Below, piece by piece: positions 1 through 6,951 of a stretch of 11,451 nt of DNA. A program made the position numbers and the translations under genes. The stretch spans positions 1 to 11,451 of the forward strand of contig CBDULQ010000114.1 in assembly GCA_965368115.1 (NCBI GenBank), read 5' to 3'. The notes under the pieces are model-generated. The model was not told the DNA's origin and did not search any database. It saw nothing but the letters and a program-made list of their open reading frames with translations. The stretch's first letter is position 1. Every line of letters begins with the position of its first letter. Source of the stretch: CBDULQ01 sp965368115 (GTDB lineage Bacteria; Pseudomonadota; Gammaproteobacteria; SZUA-229).

Positions 1-305
1 TTACTAATATGTAGAGCGCCTGTGTCGGTCTTTCAGGGTGTATCCCCGCTACCATGCAGCATTGCTGCGGCAGGCTATCCTCGGGTATTTTGTGATTTGT
101 CAGAATATTTTACGGTTTAATGGACAGTGTGGCCGGGATCGCATGCCTGAGGCGGTTAAATTCTTTGAAAGGGTTCGAAGTAATTGAAAATCTGTTCAGT
201 AACGACCTGTGCTTTACCTGATAAGGTACTGATATATCGAAAAAATAAAAATCACATCCCGTTCAGTAGGCCAATGTCGACAAGTTTTACATTTCCATGC
301 CCGTG

Positions 306-333
306 TTGAGCCCGGCCTGACTGGGAACATACT
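306..333 (+). promoter_or_regulatory. Weak candidate sigma-70 promoter for the secreted-protein gene
   Basis: TTGAGC (306-311) and CATACT (328-333) are separated by 16 bases; each matches 4 of 6 consensus bases. The start site would be near 340, giving a leader of roughly 105 bases. The surrounding AT-rich DNA offers other possible -10 boxes (for example TATAAA at 356-361), so this is only a candidate. Confidence 0.22.
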
Positions 334-434
334 AAGTGCATGAAAAATAAAAAAATATAAATATTGGCATGTAGGTTGATAGTGTAGGTCCACAGCAGCA
401 AACGTAGATTTGTTGTGAATAAAAAATTTCAAAT

Positions 435-440
435 GAGGAT
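435..440 (+). promoter_or_regulatory. Ribosome binding site that fixes the start at 448
   Basis: GAGGAT sits with its GAGG core 9 bases before the ATG at 448. An upstream in-frame GTG at 415 would add 11 residues ahead of a well-formed signal peptide and has no comparable site, so the ATG at 448 is preferred. Confidence 0.7.
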
Positions 441-447
441 CTTTAAC

Positions 448-1149
448 ATGAAAAAAGCTTTTCTAGGCTCAGCTGTAGCTTTAGCTCTTTCTGCTGGAGT
501 GAGCACCTCTGCAAATGCAGCGTTGACGGGTGGTGAGATTTTAAATTTTGCTGATGGCGTTCCCGGTTGTGCTGCCGGCGGCGTATATCCTAACTGCCAA
601 TACGGTGCGACCACTGTAACCGGTAGTTACTTTGCAATGGATACCAGTACTGTTTCTGACGCTGACGGTGACGGCAGCCCGTTTGAAGCCGGTGAGCGAG
701 TCGCTATGATTAACGCTGGCACTGGTCTGACTCTGGGTTCCGCTCAAGGTATCGGTGATATCGACAACCAGTGGATTTTCGGTCAGAACCCCGGCTTCCA
801 TCACACTTCAACTGCTAACGGTACACCCAGTGTAAACCCTGACGGCACTGTCGACATGTCCGGCTGGACTGTTTACTGGGGTGCTCCTGGTGAAGAAGTG
901 AACATCAACATGGGTACTGGTGCTGCGGCTACCGTAACCTGTGGTGTTGATTGCGCAGTAGGTGATACCTTCACTCTGGACTACACCACTATCGTTCCTG
1001 CTGGTCAGCCGTTCGCCGGTGTACCTTACCAGCTGCACCTGGAAGGTGTAGTGGCTGCGGTACCTGTGCCTGCTGCTATCTGGCTGTTCGGTTCAGGCCT
1101 GCTGGGTCTGGTTGGCGTAGCTCGCCGCCGTCGCGCTCAGGCTGCTTAA
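448..1149 (+). CDS. Secreted protein with VPLPA/PEP-CTERM-like sorting tail
   Basis: This is a 233-residue exported protein of unknown function. Residues 1-24 form a Sec signal peptide (MKK, a hydrophobic core, then SANA before a likely cut at A25). The C-terminus has the three-part sorting signal: VPVPA at 205-209, a hydrophobic helix at about 210-225, and RRRR at 226-229. Such tails are recognised by exosortases, which trim the protein during export; the VPLPA variant is usually assigned to the XrtD type. No exosortase gene is in this window, so the enzyme must lie elsewhere. The middle is rich in Gly, Thr, Asp and Asn, with a calcium-loop-like DADGDGSPFEAGE (71-83), although the acidic residue is one place late for a canonical EF-hand. 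Cysteines at 41/50 and 165/169 could form disulfides. It stands alone between its own leader and a strong terminator. The ligand and partner are unknown; a matrix or surface role is inferred from the class. Confidence 0.88.
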   Translation: MKKAFLGSAVALALSAGVSTSANAALTGGEILNFADGVPGCAAGGVYPNCQYGATTVTGSYFAMDTSTVSDADGDGSPFEAGERVAMINAGTGLTLGSAQGIGDIDNQWIFGQNPGFHHTSTANGTPSVNPDGTVDMSGWTVYWGAPGEEVNINMGTGAAATVTCGVDCAVGDTFTLDYTTIVPAGQPFAGVPYQLHLEGVVAAVPVPAAIWLFGSGLLGLVGVARRRRAQAA

Positions 1150-1197
1150 TTTGTTTTTCGTTGTTCTTCGGAACATCGACTAACTTAAGCACATAAG

Positions 1198-1226
1198 ATG
1201 GGAACCCTTCGGGGTTCCCATTTTTT
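1198..1226 (+). terminator. Intrinsic terminator with UUCG tetraloop
   Basis: ATGGGAACCC (1198-1207) and GGGTTCCCAT (1212-1221) form a perfect 10-bp stem closed by a TTCG loop and run into TTTTTT (1221-1226). It lies about 50 bases after the stop at 1149. Read on the minus strand the same stem is followed only by ATCTTATG, so it is a weaker terminator for the convergent gene ending at 1244. Confidence 0.95.
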
Positions 1227-1243
1227 ATGCCCGTCATTTATTT

Positions 1244-1765
1244 TTAAATATGGAGATTCTGGGTTTCAGGGTCGGTTTGCGACTGTTCCCAGATCAGGGT
1301 AAACAGGTCGTCCAGCTTTTGTGCTCTGACTTTGCAGTCAGCGTTATAAATACCCTGGTAAGTTGATGTGTTTGTGCGAAAGAAAACCTGGTTCATATCG
1401 CCCACGACAAAGGCGACCGAGTCTTCCGCGTATTCAACGGGGGGAACGCGGATCTGCATGGCACTTGTCAATGTTTGCGCCAGACGTAACAGACGATGTC
1501 CTCGCTGTACCGCAAAAGACGTGTTCTGACACAGGATTTGAATCCGCGCATGGCGATTACCTCGACTGAGATCCACTAGTCTGGAGATCAGGTTTTCGTT
1601 ATCCAGTAACAAGGGTTCAAGATCCGGAGTATATATTCTGACCGAACGTGACAGGTCACCGACTAGATCGAGCAACCGATCGTGCGCTTCGTCGATATTG
1701 TCGAAACGGGTATCGGTGTCGGTGCGACCCTGTTTTTCAAGACTGGCAAAATCGAAGAAGCTCAT
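1244..1765 (-). CDS. Conserved hypothetical protein downstream of GNAT gene
   Basis: A 173-residue soluble protein with no signal peptide or membrane segment. I do not recognise a characterised family; it resembles small uncharacterised proteobacterial proteins that accompany, or are fused to, GNAT acetyltransferases (DUF7931-like), but this is from memory of the pattern. The N-terminal half has an amphipathic stretch (FDNIDEAHDRLLDLVGDLSR), then a YTPDLEPLLLDN segment, an RHARIQIL strand, and a C-terminal VAFVVGDMNQVFFR strand. The alternation of helices and strands loosely recalls phospholipase-D-like sensor folds without the HKD catalytic motif. The ATG at 1765 begins 2 bases after the GNAT stop, implying translational coupling; a TTG at 1771 in the same frame would overlap that stop and is less likely. 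It is the last gene of the minus-strand series starting at purB or roxA. Confidence 0.75.
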   Translation of the reverse strand: MSFFDFASLEKQGRTDTDTRFDNIDEAHDRLLDLVGDLSRSVRIYTPDLEPLLLDNENLISRLVDLSRGNRHARIQILCQNTSFAVQRGHRLLRLAQTLTSAMQIRVPPVEYAEDSVAFVVGDMNQVFFRTNTSTYQGIYNADCKVRAQKLDDLFTLIWEQSQTDPETQNLHI

Positions 1766-1767
1766 GG

Positions 1768-2205
1768 TCAATCCAGATCGAGCGTCATGTTTTGATGAGG
1801 TATACCGGCTTCCAGGTAAACATCCCCTTCGCAGCCGAAATCAAACTTGCGGTAAAAGTCGATGGCGCTGGTCTGGGCATGCAGGTAAACCCGCGACATG
1901 CCCGTGGCTCGGGCCTGTGCGATCAGGCGTCGTAAAATCGCCGAGCCAACACCTCGTCCACGCCAGGCTTTACTGACTGCCATTCTACCAATCTGGCCGT
2001 CATTTTTTAACCGGCCAGTGCCCATGGGGTCGCCATTCGTCGCCAGAGCTAGCACATGAAAGCTGTTCGCGTCGTGCTCGTCCCATTCAAGTTCTTCCGG
2101 CACCTGTTGTTCTTCGATGAACACTGCCCGTCGTATTCCGCAAAGTTCGTTCATATGCTGTTGCCAGTCGGCATCGATGATCTCAAATCGTGTCGACATC
2201 GGCAT
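1768..2205 (-). CDS. GNAT family N-acetyltransferase
   Basis: A 145-residue single-domain acetyltransferase of the GNAT fold, predicted to move an acetyl group from acetyl-CoA to an unidentified amine. The N-terminal part (IRRAVFIEEQQVPEELEWDEHD, residues about 24-45) is typical of the ElaA/YjcF-like branch. Motif A, with the acetyl-CoA pyrophosphate loop, is IGRMAVSKAWRGRGVGSAIL (about 72-91), with the R-G-R-G-V-G signature intact. A late YLHAQTSAIDFYRKFDF segment matches motif B, where the Tyr commonly protonates the leaving CoA thiolate. The frame overlaps the end of roxA by 23 bases if the ATG at 2205 is used; a second ATG at 2199 would give a protein 2 residues shorter and neither has a clear ribosome site. 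Overlap with roxA and the 2-base gap to the next gene point to one transcript. The substrate cannot be read from sequence. Confidence 0.9.
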   Translation of the reverse strand: MPMSTRFEIIDADWQQHMNELCGIRRAVFIEEQQVPEELEWDEHDANSFHVLALATNGDPMGTGRLKNDGQIGRMAVSKAWRGRGVGSAILRRLIAQARATGMSRVYLHAQTSAIDFYRKFDFGCEGDVYLEAGIPHQNMTLDLD

Positions 2206-3361
2206 CGATTAACATCAGTTTGCCGCCGTTGAATAAATCGAGCAGCAGTTGCTTTTCATTGCCGCTGGATGTGGCAACTAATGTTTGTACAGCAGGACGT
2301 CGTTGATCGCAGAGTAATTCGGCGAAGCGAATCGATACCGCATGTTCGTCTCGATCGATATAAAGCAGAGCGTCATCATTGTTGCGTAAAAAAGCAAAGC
2401 GGCTGGCCGGGTTGCGCATCAACAGCAGCTGTTGATCCTCCATGTATGTGAGTAGTTGTTCCAGCTGGTCGAATGTCTGTTCCGCGGGATGGCTGACGTC
2501 GGCCTGTGGGTCACTCACAAAGCGACCCAGCCAGCGCCGCAACTGGTCGTTATCGGTGTCAAGATAGTGCTGAAAAATGGTTCTGACCCGTTCGACTGCC
2601 GCATCGGTGATTTCGTTGGCATGTGACTGGGCCTGCAGATCGCGGTCGCGATATACCTGTTCCGGCGGCAGCTCCTGGGTCAGGAAAGCGATGTAGTCGG
2701 ATACCATTTCGCCGTGGGCCGGCGCACGGTAACCGATGGAATAACTCATGCAATCGTCGGTGGCCACGCCATGGTGTGAAACAGCGGGCGGGATGTAGAT
2801 CAGGTCGCCGGGGTTGAGCAGGCTGCTGAACTCGGCTTCGAAATGGCGTTGAATGCGTAACGGCGTACCCTCGACCTGATTGTCTTCGTCCACCGGTCGA
2901 ATGCTGATGTTCCAGCGACGATGCCCTCTGGCCTGCAGGATGAACACATCGTAGAGATCCATGTGCGGACCGACCGAACCGCCTTCCGGGGCATAACTGA
3001 TCATCAGGTCATCGAGACGCCATTCGGGAATAAAACGAAACAGATCGACGATATCAGCGAATTCAGGTAGGTGCTTTTCCACGTCGTTGACCAGCAGGGT
3101 CCAGTGTGTGTCGGGCAGGCCGGCAAACACTTCGTCATCCATGGGGCCGTAAATGGGTTGCCAGGGATGCTCACCATCCTTTTCGATAACGATGCGCGAA
3201 TTAACGTCTTCTTCACAGGCAAGACCGGCCAGCTCTTCCGGCGTCAGCGGTGATTCGAAATCGGGCAGGGCCTGACGAATCACCAGCGGTTGCTTCTGCC
3301 AGAATTCGTTGAGAAACCAGCCCACATCGAGCTGGTGAATATCGCAGGTAATTTCTTTCAT
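2183..3361 (-). CDS. roxA: Ribosomal protein L16 arginine hydroxylase (cupin/JmjC oxygenase)
   Basis: A 392-residue Fe(II)/2-oxoglutarate-dependent oxygenase of the RoxA/YcfD family, which in E. coli hydroxylates an arginine of ribosomal protein L16 (E. coli enzyme about 373 residues). The JmjC-type core contains the iron triad: H133 and D135 in GPHMDLYDVF and H196 in PPAVSHHGVA. ALPDFESPLTPEELAGLA near the N-terminus and a winged-helix-like C-terminal region (roughly 250-385), used for dimerisation in the family, are also present. The order purB then roxA on one strand recalls E. coli, where they lie close but are separated by phoPQ. The ATG at 3361 lacks an obvious Shine-Dalgarno sequence. 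The purB-roxA gap is 62 bases and contains a perfect inverted repeat. Its role here is inferred from the family; L16 itself is not in the window. Confidence 0.93.
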   Translation of the reverse strand: MKEITCDIHQLDVGWFLNEFWQKQPLVIRQALPDFESPLTPEELAGLACEEDVNSRIVIEKDGEHPWQPIYGPMDDEVFAGLPDTHWTLLVNDVEKHLPEFADIVDLFRFIPEWRLDDLMISYAPEGGSVGPHMDLYDVFILQARGHRRWNISIRPVDEDNQVEGTPLRIQRHFEAEFSSLLNPGDLIYIPPAVSHHGVATDDCMSYSIGYRAPAHGEMVSDYIAFLTQELPPEQVYRDRDLQAQSHANEITDAAVERVRTIFQHYLDTDNDQLRRWLGRFVSDPQADVSHPAEQTFDQLEQLLTYMEDQQLLLMRNPASRFAFLRNNDDALLYIDRDEHAVSIRFAELLCDQRRPAVQTLVATSSGNEKQLLLDLFNGGKLMLIDADVDTI

Positions 3362-3380
3362 GGATACCGGTTGTTTAACA

Positions 3381-3405
3381 GCCGAATCGATTGCATCGAT
3401 TCGGC
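3381..3405. repeat. Perfect 11-bp inverted repeat between purB and roxA
   Basis: GCCGAATCGAT (3381-3391) and ATCGATTCGGC (3395-3405) are separated by 3 bases. On the minus strand it starts about 18 bases after the purB stop and would fold as a tight hairpin. It is followed there by TGTTAAACAACC rather than a T run, so it is a poor intrinsic terminator. It could be an RNA-processing or mRNA-stabilising hairpin, a leaky terminator tuning roxA, or a DNA operator. Confidence 0.75.
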
Positions 3406-3423
3406 ATGAGCTGTTCAGGCTGG

Positions 3424-4791
3424 TTATATATTGCGCGTCTGCTCGACCGCGTTGCCAATGTAGCTGGCAGGGGTCATTTCCATCAGGCGCTGTCTGGCTT
3501 CCTCCGGAATATCGAGCGTGGCAACGAAGGCCTGCATGGCTGCACGATCGACACGTTTGCCGCGGGTCAGCTCCTTGAGTTTTTCATAGGGCTGTTCGAT
3601 GCCGTAACGACGCATGACCGTTTGAATGGGTTCGGCCAGTACTTCCCAGTTGTTGTCCAGGTCGGCATGTAGGGCGGAGGGATTGATGTCCAGTTTGCCG
3701 AGACCGCGCAATGCCGACTGATAGGCAATGCTGGAATGTGCAAAGCCCATGCCCAGTGTTCTGAGAACGGTGGAGTCGGTGAGGTCGCGTTGCCAGCGTG
3801 AGACAGGCAGTTTCATGGCCAGGTGGTCGAACAGGGCATTGGCTACGCCCAGGTTGCCTTCGGCATTTTCGAAGTCGATGGGATTCACCTTGTGCGGCAT
3901 GGTGGATGAACCGATTTCACCGGCCACGGTTTTCTGCTTGAAATAACCCAGCGAAATATAACCCCAGATATCGCGACTGATGTCGATCAGGATGGTGTTG
4001 AAACGGGCGATGGCATCGAACAGTTCCGCCATGTAGTCATGGGGCTCAATCTGTATGGTGTAGGGGTTGTATTCGATACCCAGCGATTCGATGAACTGTT
4101 GTGCGAAAGCCGGCCAGTCGATGTCCGGGTAGGCGGACAGATGAGCATTGTAGTTACCCACCGCGCCGTTGATCTTGCCCAGCAGTTTGACTGCGGCGAC
4201 CTGTTCGCGCTGTCGTTGCAGACGATAAGCGACGTTGGCCAGTTCCTTGCTCATGGTGGTGGGGGAGGCGGGCTGGCCGTGGGTGCGACTGAGCATGGGT
4301 TGTTCGGCGTGTTCCTGAGCCAGTTTTTTAACCGTGTCGATGATCTCGTCCATCTGGCTGAGCAGCACCTGGTTGCGACCGGCGGTTAGCATCAGCGCAT
4401 GGGACAGGTTGTTGATGTCTTCCGAGGTGCAGGCAAAATGAATGAATTCGGAAATGGCTTCCAACTCGTCGTTGCCGGCGATTTTTTCCTTGAGGAAATA
4501 CTCCACCGCTTTAACGTCGTGGTTGGTGGTGCGCTCGATGTTTTTCACCCGCTGCGCATCTTCCACACTGAACTTGTCGATGATGTCGTTGAGCAGATTG
4601 ACCGCGTGCTCGCTGAGCGCCGGGACTTCCAGAATCTGCGGATGGTTGGCCAGGGCCTGTAACCAGCGCACTTCCACCTGTACGCGGTGACGGATCAGGC
4701 CGTATTCGCTGAAGATGGCGCGGTAGTCGGTGGTTTTGCTGCCGTAACGGCCGTCGACGGGGGAAATTGCTGTCAGTTCAGTGAGTTGCAT
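3424..4791 (-). CDS. purB: Adenylosuccinate lyase
   Basis: PurB performs two purine-pathway eliminations in the cytoplasm: SAICAR to AICAR and adenylosuccinate to AMP, each releasing fumarate. The protein is 455 residues, as in E. coli (456), and the landmark residues fall at enteric positions: catalytic His171 in SRTHGQPA and catalytic Ser295 in the superfamily signature GSSTMPHKVNP (294-304). The substrate-binding segment TSEDINN is also present. The ATG at 4791 is chosen because translation from it begins MQLTELTAISPVDGRYG, matching family N-termini; an open frame extends 25 codons upstream to 4866 but is unlike the family. No clear Shine-Dalgarno sequence precedes the ATG. A good promoter lies in the divergent gap to fumC, and roxA follows on the same strand. 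No PurR operator was recognised. Confidence 0.98.
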   Translation of the reverse strand: MQLTELTAISPVDGRYGSKTTDYRAIFSEYGLIRHRVQVEVRWLQALANHPQILEVPALSEHAVNLLNDIIDKFSVEDAQRVKNIERTTNHDVKAVEYFLKEKIAGNDELEAISEFIHFACTSEDINNLSHALMLTAGRNQVLLSQMDEIIDTVKKLAQEHAEQPMLSRTHGQPASPTTMSKELANVAYRLQRQREQVAAVKLLGKINGAVGNYNAHLSAYPDIDWPAFAQQFIESLGIEYNPYTIQIEPHDYMAELFDAIARFNTILIDISRDIWGYISLGYFKQKTVAGEIGSSTMPHKVNPIDFENAEGNLGVANALFDHLAMKLPVSRWQRDLTDSTVLRTLGMGFAHSSIAYQSALRGLGKLDINPSALHADLDNNWEVLAEPIQTVMRRYGIEQPYEKLKELTRGKRVDRAAMQAFVATLDIPEEARQRLMEMTPASYIGNAVEQTRNI

Positions 4792-4800
4792 AGGGATGTC

Positions 4801-4827
4801 TTGTCTTGTTCGATAATCAGGTAAAAT
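4801..4827 (+). promoter_or_regulatory. Weak candidate promoter for fumC
   Basis: TTGTCT (4801-4806) and TAAAAT (4822-4827) point toward fumC with a short 15-base spacer. The boxes are each partial matches, so this is tentative. No other better plus-strand pair was found in the gap. Confidence 0.25.
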
Positions 4828-4834
4828 CACCGGA

Positions 4835-4863
4835 ATTATACAGGCGCGGCCGCTGAAGAAGAA
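4835..4863 (-). promoter_or_regulatory. Candidate sigma-70 promoter for purB
   Basis: On the minus strand a consensus TATAAT (4840-4835) is preceded by TTCTTC (4863-4858) with a 17-base spacer. The -10 box is perfect and the -35 box partial. Transcription would start near 4828, giving a leader of about 37 bases before the purB ATG. It lies wholly in the 92-base divergent gap, so its polymerase footprint would overlap that of any fumC promoter. Confidence 0.6.
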
Positions 4864-4883
4864 CACATATATAAGGAGTCATC

Positions 4884-6266
4884 ATGACCGATTACCGCAT
4901 TGAAAAAGACAGTATGGGCGAGTTGAAAGTCCCCGCCGACGCTTTGTACGGCGCTCAGACCCAGCGTGCGGTGGATAATTTTCCGGTCAGCGGGTTGACC
5001 ATGCCGCGGGCCTTCATCCGTGCTCTCGGGCTGGTCAAGGCCGCCTGTGCCGAAGTCAATCGGGATCTGGGCGAGCTGCCGGAGGCGGTGTGCGGCGCCA
5101 TCGTCAATGCCGCAGAGGAGGTCGCCGCCGGCGCCCACGACCGCCATTTCCCCATCGATATTTTCCAGACCGGCTCTGGCACCAGCACCAATATGAACGC
5201 CAATGAGGTGATCGCTCGACTGGCCAGCCAGGCGTTGGGCGAAGCGGTGCATCCCAATGACCACGTCAATATGGGGCAGAGTTCCAACGATGTGATTCCC
5301 ACCGCTATCCACGTTAGCGCTGCGTTACAGGCCAGCGGTGAACTGCTGCCGGCGCTGCAACACCTGCAGGCGACCATCGATCGCCGCGCGGCCGAGCTGG
5401 ACGACGTGGTGCTCACCGGCCGGACGCATCTGATGGATGCGATGCCGGTGCGCCTGTCCCAGGAACTGGGTGGCTGGTCGGCACAGATCGGTCTGGGCAT
5501 GCAGCGTATACAGGCCGCCATGCCGCGCATCAGTGCGCTGGTGCAGGGCGGTACCGCGGTGGGCACCGGTATCAATGCGCACAGTGTGTTCGGCAGCAAG
5601 GTGGCCGCAGCCTTGAGTCACAACACCGGTCACCCGTTTACCGCCAATGACAACAAATTCGAGGGTTTGAGCAGTCAGGACGCCGCGGTTGAGCTGAGTG
5701 GCCAGCTTAAAACGGTTGCGGTCAGCCTGATGAAGATCGCCAACGACCTACGCTGGATGAACAGCGGGCCGCTGGCCGGCCTGGGTGAAATCGCCTTGCC
5801 GGCCCTGCAACCGGGCAGCAGCATCATGCCGGGTAAGGTGAATCCAGTGATTCCCGAGTCCATGGCCATGGTCTGCGCCCAGGTCATTGGTAACGACGCC
5901 ACCATCACCGTCGCCGGTCAGTCCGGTAACTTCCAGCTCAATGTGATGCTGCCGGTGATTGCGTATAACCTGCTGCAGAGTATCGAGATCATGGCGAACG
6001 GCGCACGCATGCTGGCGGATCGCGCCATGGCCGGTTTCACGGTCAATGAGGACAACATCAAACGGGCGCTGGACCGCAATCCCATTCTGGTGACCGCACT
6101 GAATCCGGTCATCGGTTATGAACTGGGTGCGAAAATCGCCAAGACCGCCTATGCGCAGGGGCGTGCAGTCATTGATGTGGCGGAAGAAATGACTGACCTG
6201 TCGCGGGACGAACTGGCTCGTCTGCTGGATCCCCACGGCCTGACTCAGGGCGGTATTCAGAAATAA
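4884..6266 (+). CDS. fumC: Fumarate hydratase, class II
   Basis: FumC reversibly hydrates fumarate to L-malate in the TCA cycle; class II enzymes are iron-free homotetramers and so tolerate oxygen and oxidants. The 460-residue length is typical (E. coli about 467). Family signatures are TGSGTSTNMNANEV (96-109, substrate contacts), TGRTHLMDAMP (178-188, catalytic His182), and GSSIMPGKVNP (311-321), which carries the catalytic serine loop. The start is secure: AAGGAG ends 5 bases before the ATG. It is transcribed divergently from purB, its distant homologue and a fumarate producer. Its TAA stop shares one base with the ATG of the DUF302 gene, so the two are likely co-translated. The related aspartate ammonia-lyase shares the fold, but the TGRTHLMDA segment and overall similarity favour fumarase. 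Confidence 0.97.
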   Translation: MTDYRIEKDSMGELKVPADALYGAQTQRAVDNFPVSGLTMPRAFIRALGLVKAACAEVNRDLGELPEAVCGAIVNAAEEVAAGAHDRHFPIDIFQTGSGTSTNMNANEVIARLASQALGEAVHPNDHVNMGQSSNDVIPTAIHVSAALQASGELLPALQHLQATIDRRAAELDDVVLTGRTHLMDAMPVRLSQELGGWSAQIGLGMQRIQAAMPRISALVQGGTAVGTGINAHSVFGSKVAAALSHNTGHPFTANDNKFEGLSSQDAAVELSGQLKTVAVSLMKIANDLRWMNSGPLAGLGEIALPALQPGSSIMPGKVNPVIPESMAMVCAQVIGNDATITVAGQSGNFQLNVMLPVIAYNLLQSIEIMANGARMLADRAMAGFTVNEDNIKRALDRNPILVTALNPVIGYELGAKIAKTAYAQGRAVIDVAEEMTDLSRDELARLLDPHGLTQGGIQK

Positions 6267-6853
6267 TGTCATTACTTAGAAACGTGCTGGCGGTGATCGG
6301 CCTGCTCAGTCTGATCACCGTCGCAGTGCTGGTAGCCAAACTGTATAACGCGATGCAACTGGTCGACGATTTTGATCCACAGGCGGTGGATTTTTATACC
6401 GACACACTGCAGAAAATCGTCGATTCCCGTTCCGGTATCGAGGCCCTGGTGAAACGCATTCCGGTCCAGCCGGATATCGACGTGGTGCAGGTGGACCAGT
6501 CCATTCACTCCATTGCCAGTGAGCTGAACATCAAGAATGTCGGCGAATTACCGCTATCGAAAGAAGTGGAATCGATGAGTGGTAGCCGATTTCGCTATAT
6601 CAAAATATATTTACTCTGTAACGCCATGACGGCCGCAAGCCTGTTGAACTACAATGATGCTTTCTCCAGTTATCTGCCCTGTCGGTTGACCCTGCTGGAA
6701 GATAAATCCGGCAAGCTGTGGTTATACACCATGGACATGGACCTGATTATTTACGGAGGACGCCCCCTGCCGCCGGCCTTGCGTGCGGAAGCGGAAAAAA
6801 TTCGCGATACCATGCAAAATATTATGGTGCGGGCGGCGCGAGGCGATTTTTAG
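6266..6853 (+). CDS. Membrane-anchored DUF302 protein
   Basis: A 195-residue protein with one N-terminal membrane helix (about residues 7-25) and a soluble domain resembling DUF302. The diagnostic parts are LLCNAMTAASLL (116-127), SYLPCRLTLLEDKSGKLWLYT (about 135-155) and the terminal helix LPPALRAEAEKIRDTM followed by GDF. The CN and LPC cysteines (C118 and C139) characteristic of the domain are kept. Positive residues before the helix are few (one Arg), so topology is uncertain, but the domain is probably periplasmic. The biochemical function of DUF302 is unknown; its dimeric fold and Cys pair have prompted suggestions of a binding or redox role, which I cannot test here. The ATG overlaps the fumC stop by one base, a classic coupled arrangement, and no independent ribosome site is evident. 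A clear gap of 98 bases follows. Confidence 0.82.
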   Translation: MSLLRNVLAVIGLLSLITVAVLVAKLYNAMQLVDDFDPQAVDFYTDTLQKIVDSRSGIEALVKRIPVQPDIDVVQVDQSIHSIASELNIKNVGELPLSKEVESMSGSRFRYIKIYLLCNAMTAASLLNYNDAFSSYLPCRLTLLEDKSGKLWLYTMDMDLIIYGGRPLPPALRAEAEKIRDTMQNIMVRAARGDF

Positions 6854-6951
6854 GAAAACACTAAATACATCGGTGTTACCTGGAGTTTTCTATACTCACT
6901 GTATGGATCAATGATCAGTTTTACCTGAACGACAGCGCACGAGGTATCCGC

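Larger units (their letters stand above)
1..447. other. Non-coding leader region, AT-rich near its right end
   Basis: No convincing gene lies in this stretch; the short open frames have no recognisable protein character. The right half (about 230-430) is AT-rich, with A/T runs around 240-250 and 341-363, unlike the GC-richer coding DNA to the right. It contains a small inverted repeat GCAGC-ATT-GCTGC (56-68) and a 5-bp TACCT/AGGTA hairpin (215-228), both too short to interpret. It most likely holds the promoter and 5' untranslated region of the secreted-protein gene at 448. I see no riboswitch core that I can identify with confidence. Confidence 0.6.

Noticed and set aside
56..68. GCAGC-ATT-GCTGC hairpin as a terminator of an upstream gene
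   Set aside because: The stem is only 5 bp and no T run follows on either strand close by.
131..146. GGCCGGGATCGCATGC as a sigma-54 site
   Set aside because: The GG to GC spacing is 8 bases instead of 10.
415..447. GTG at 415 as the start of the secreted-protein gene
   Set aside because: It would put 11 extra residues before a clean signal peptide, and the ATG at 448 has a well-spaced GAGG.
1768..1771. TTG at 1771 as start of the orphan gene
   Set aside because: An ATG two codons later sits just after the GNAT stop and is the more usual coupled start; neither has a strong ribosome site.
4792..4866. 25-codon N-terminal extension of PurB
   Set aside because: PurB numbering from the ATG at 4791 matches E. 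coli exactly (His171, Ser295), and the extension would overlap its own promoter.
4836..5633. Open minus-strand frames of 100-214 codons inside fumC
   Set aside because: They are shadows of a GC-rich coding gene on the other strand, with low-complexity Ser/Ala/Arg-rich translations and no domains.
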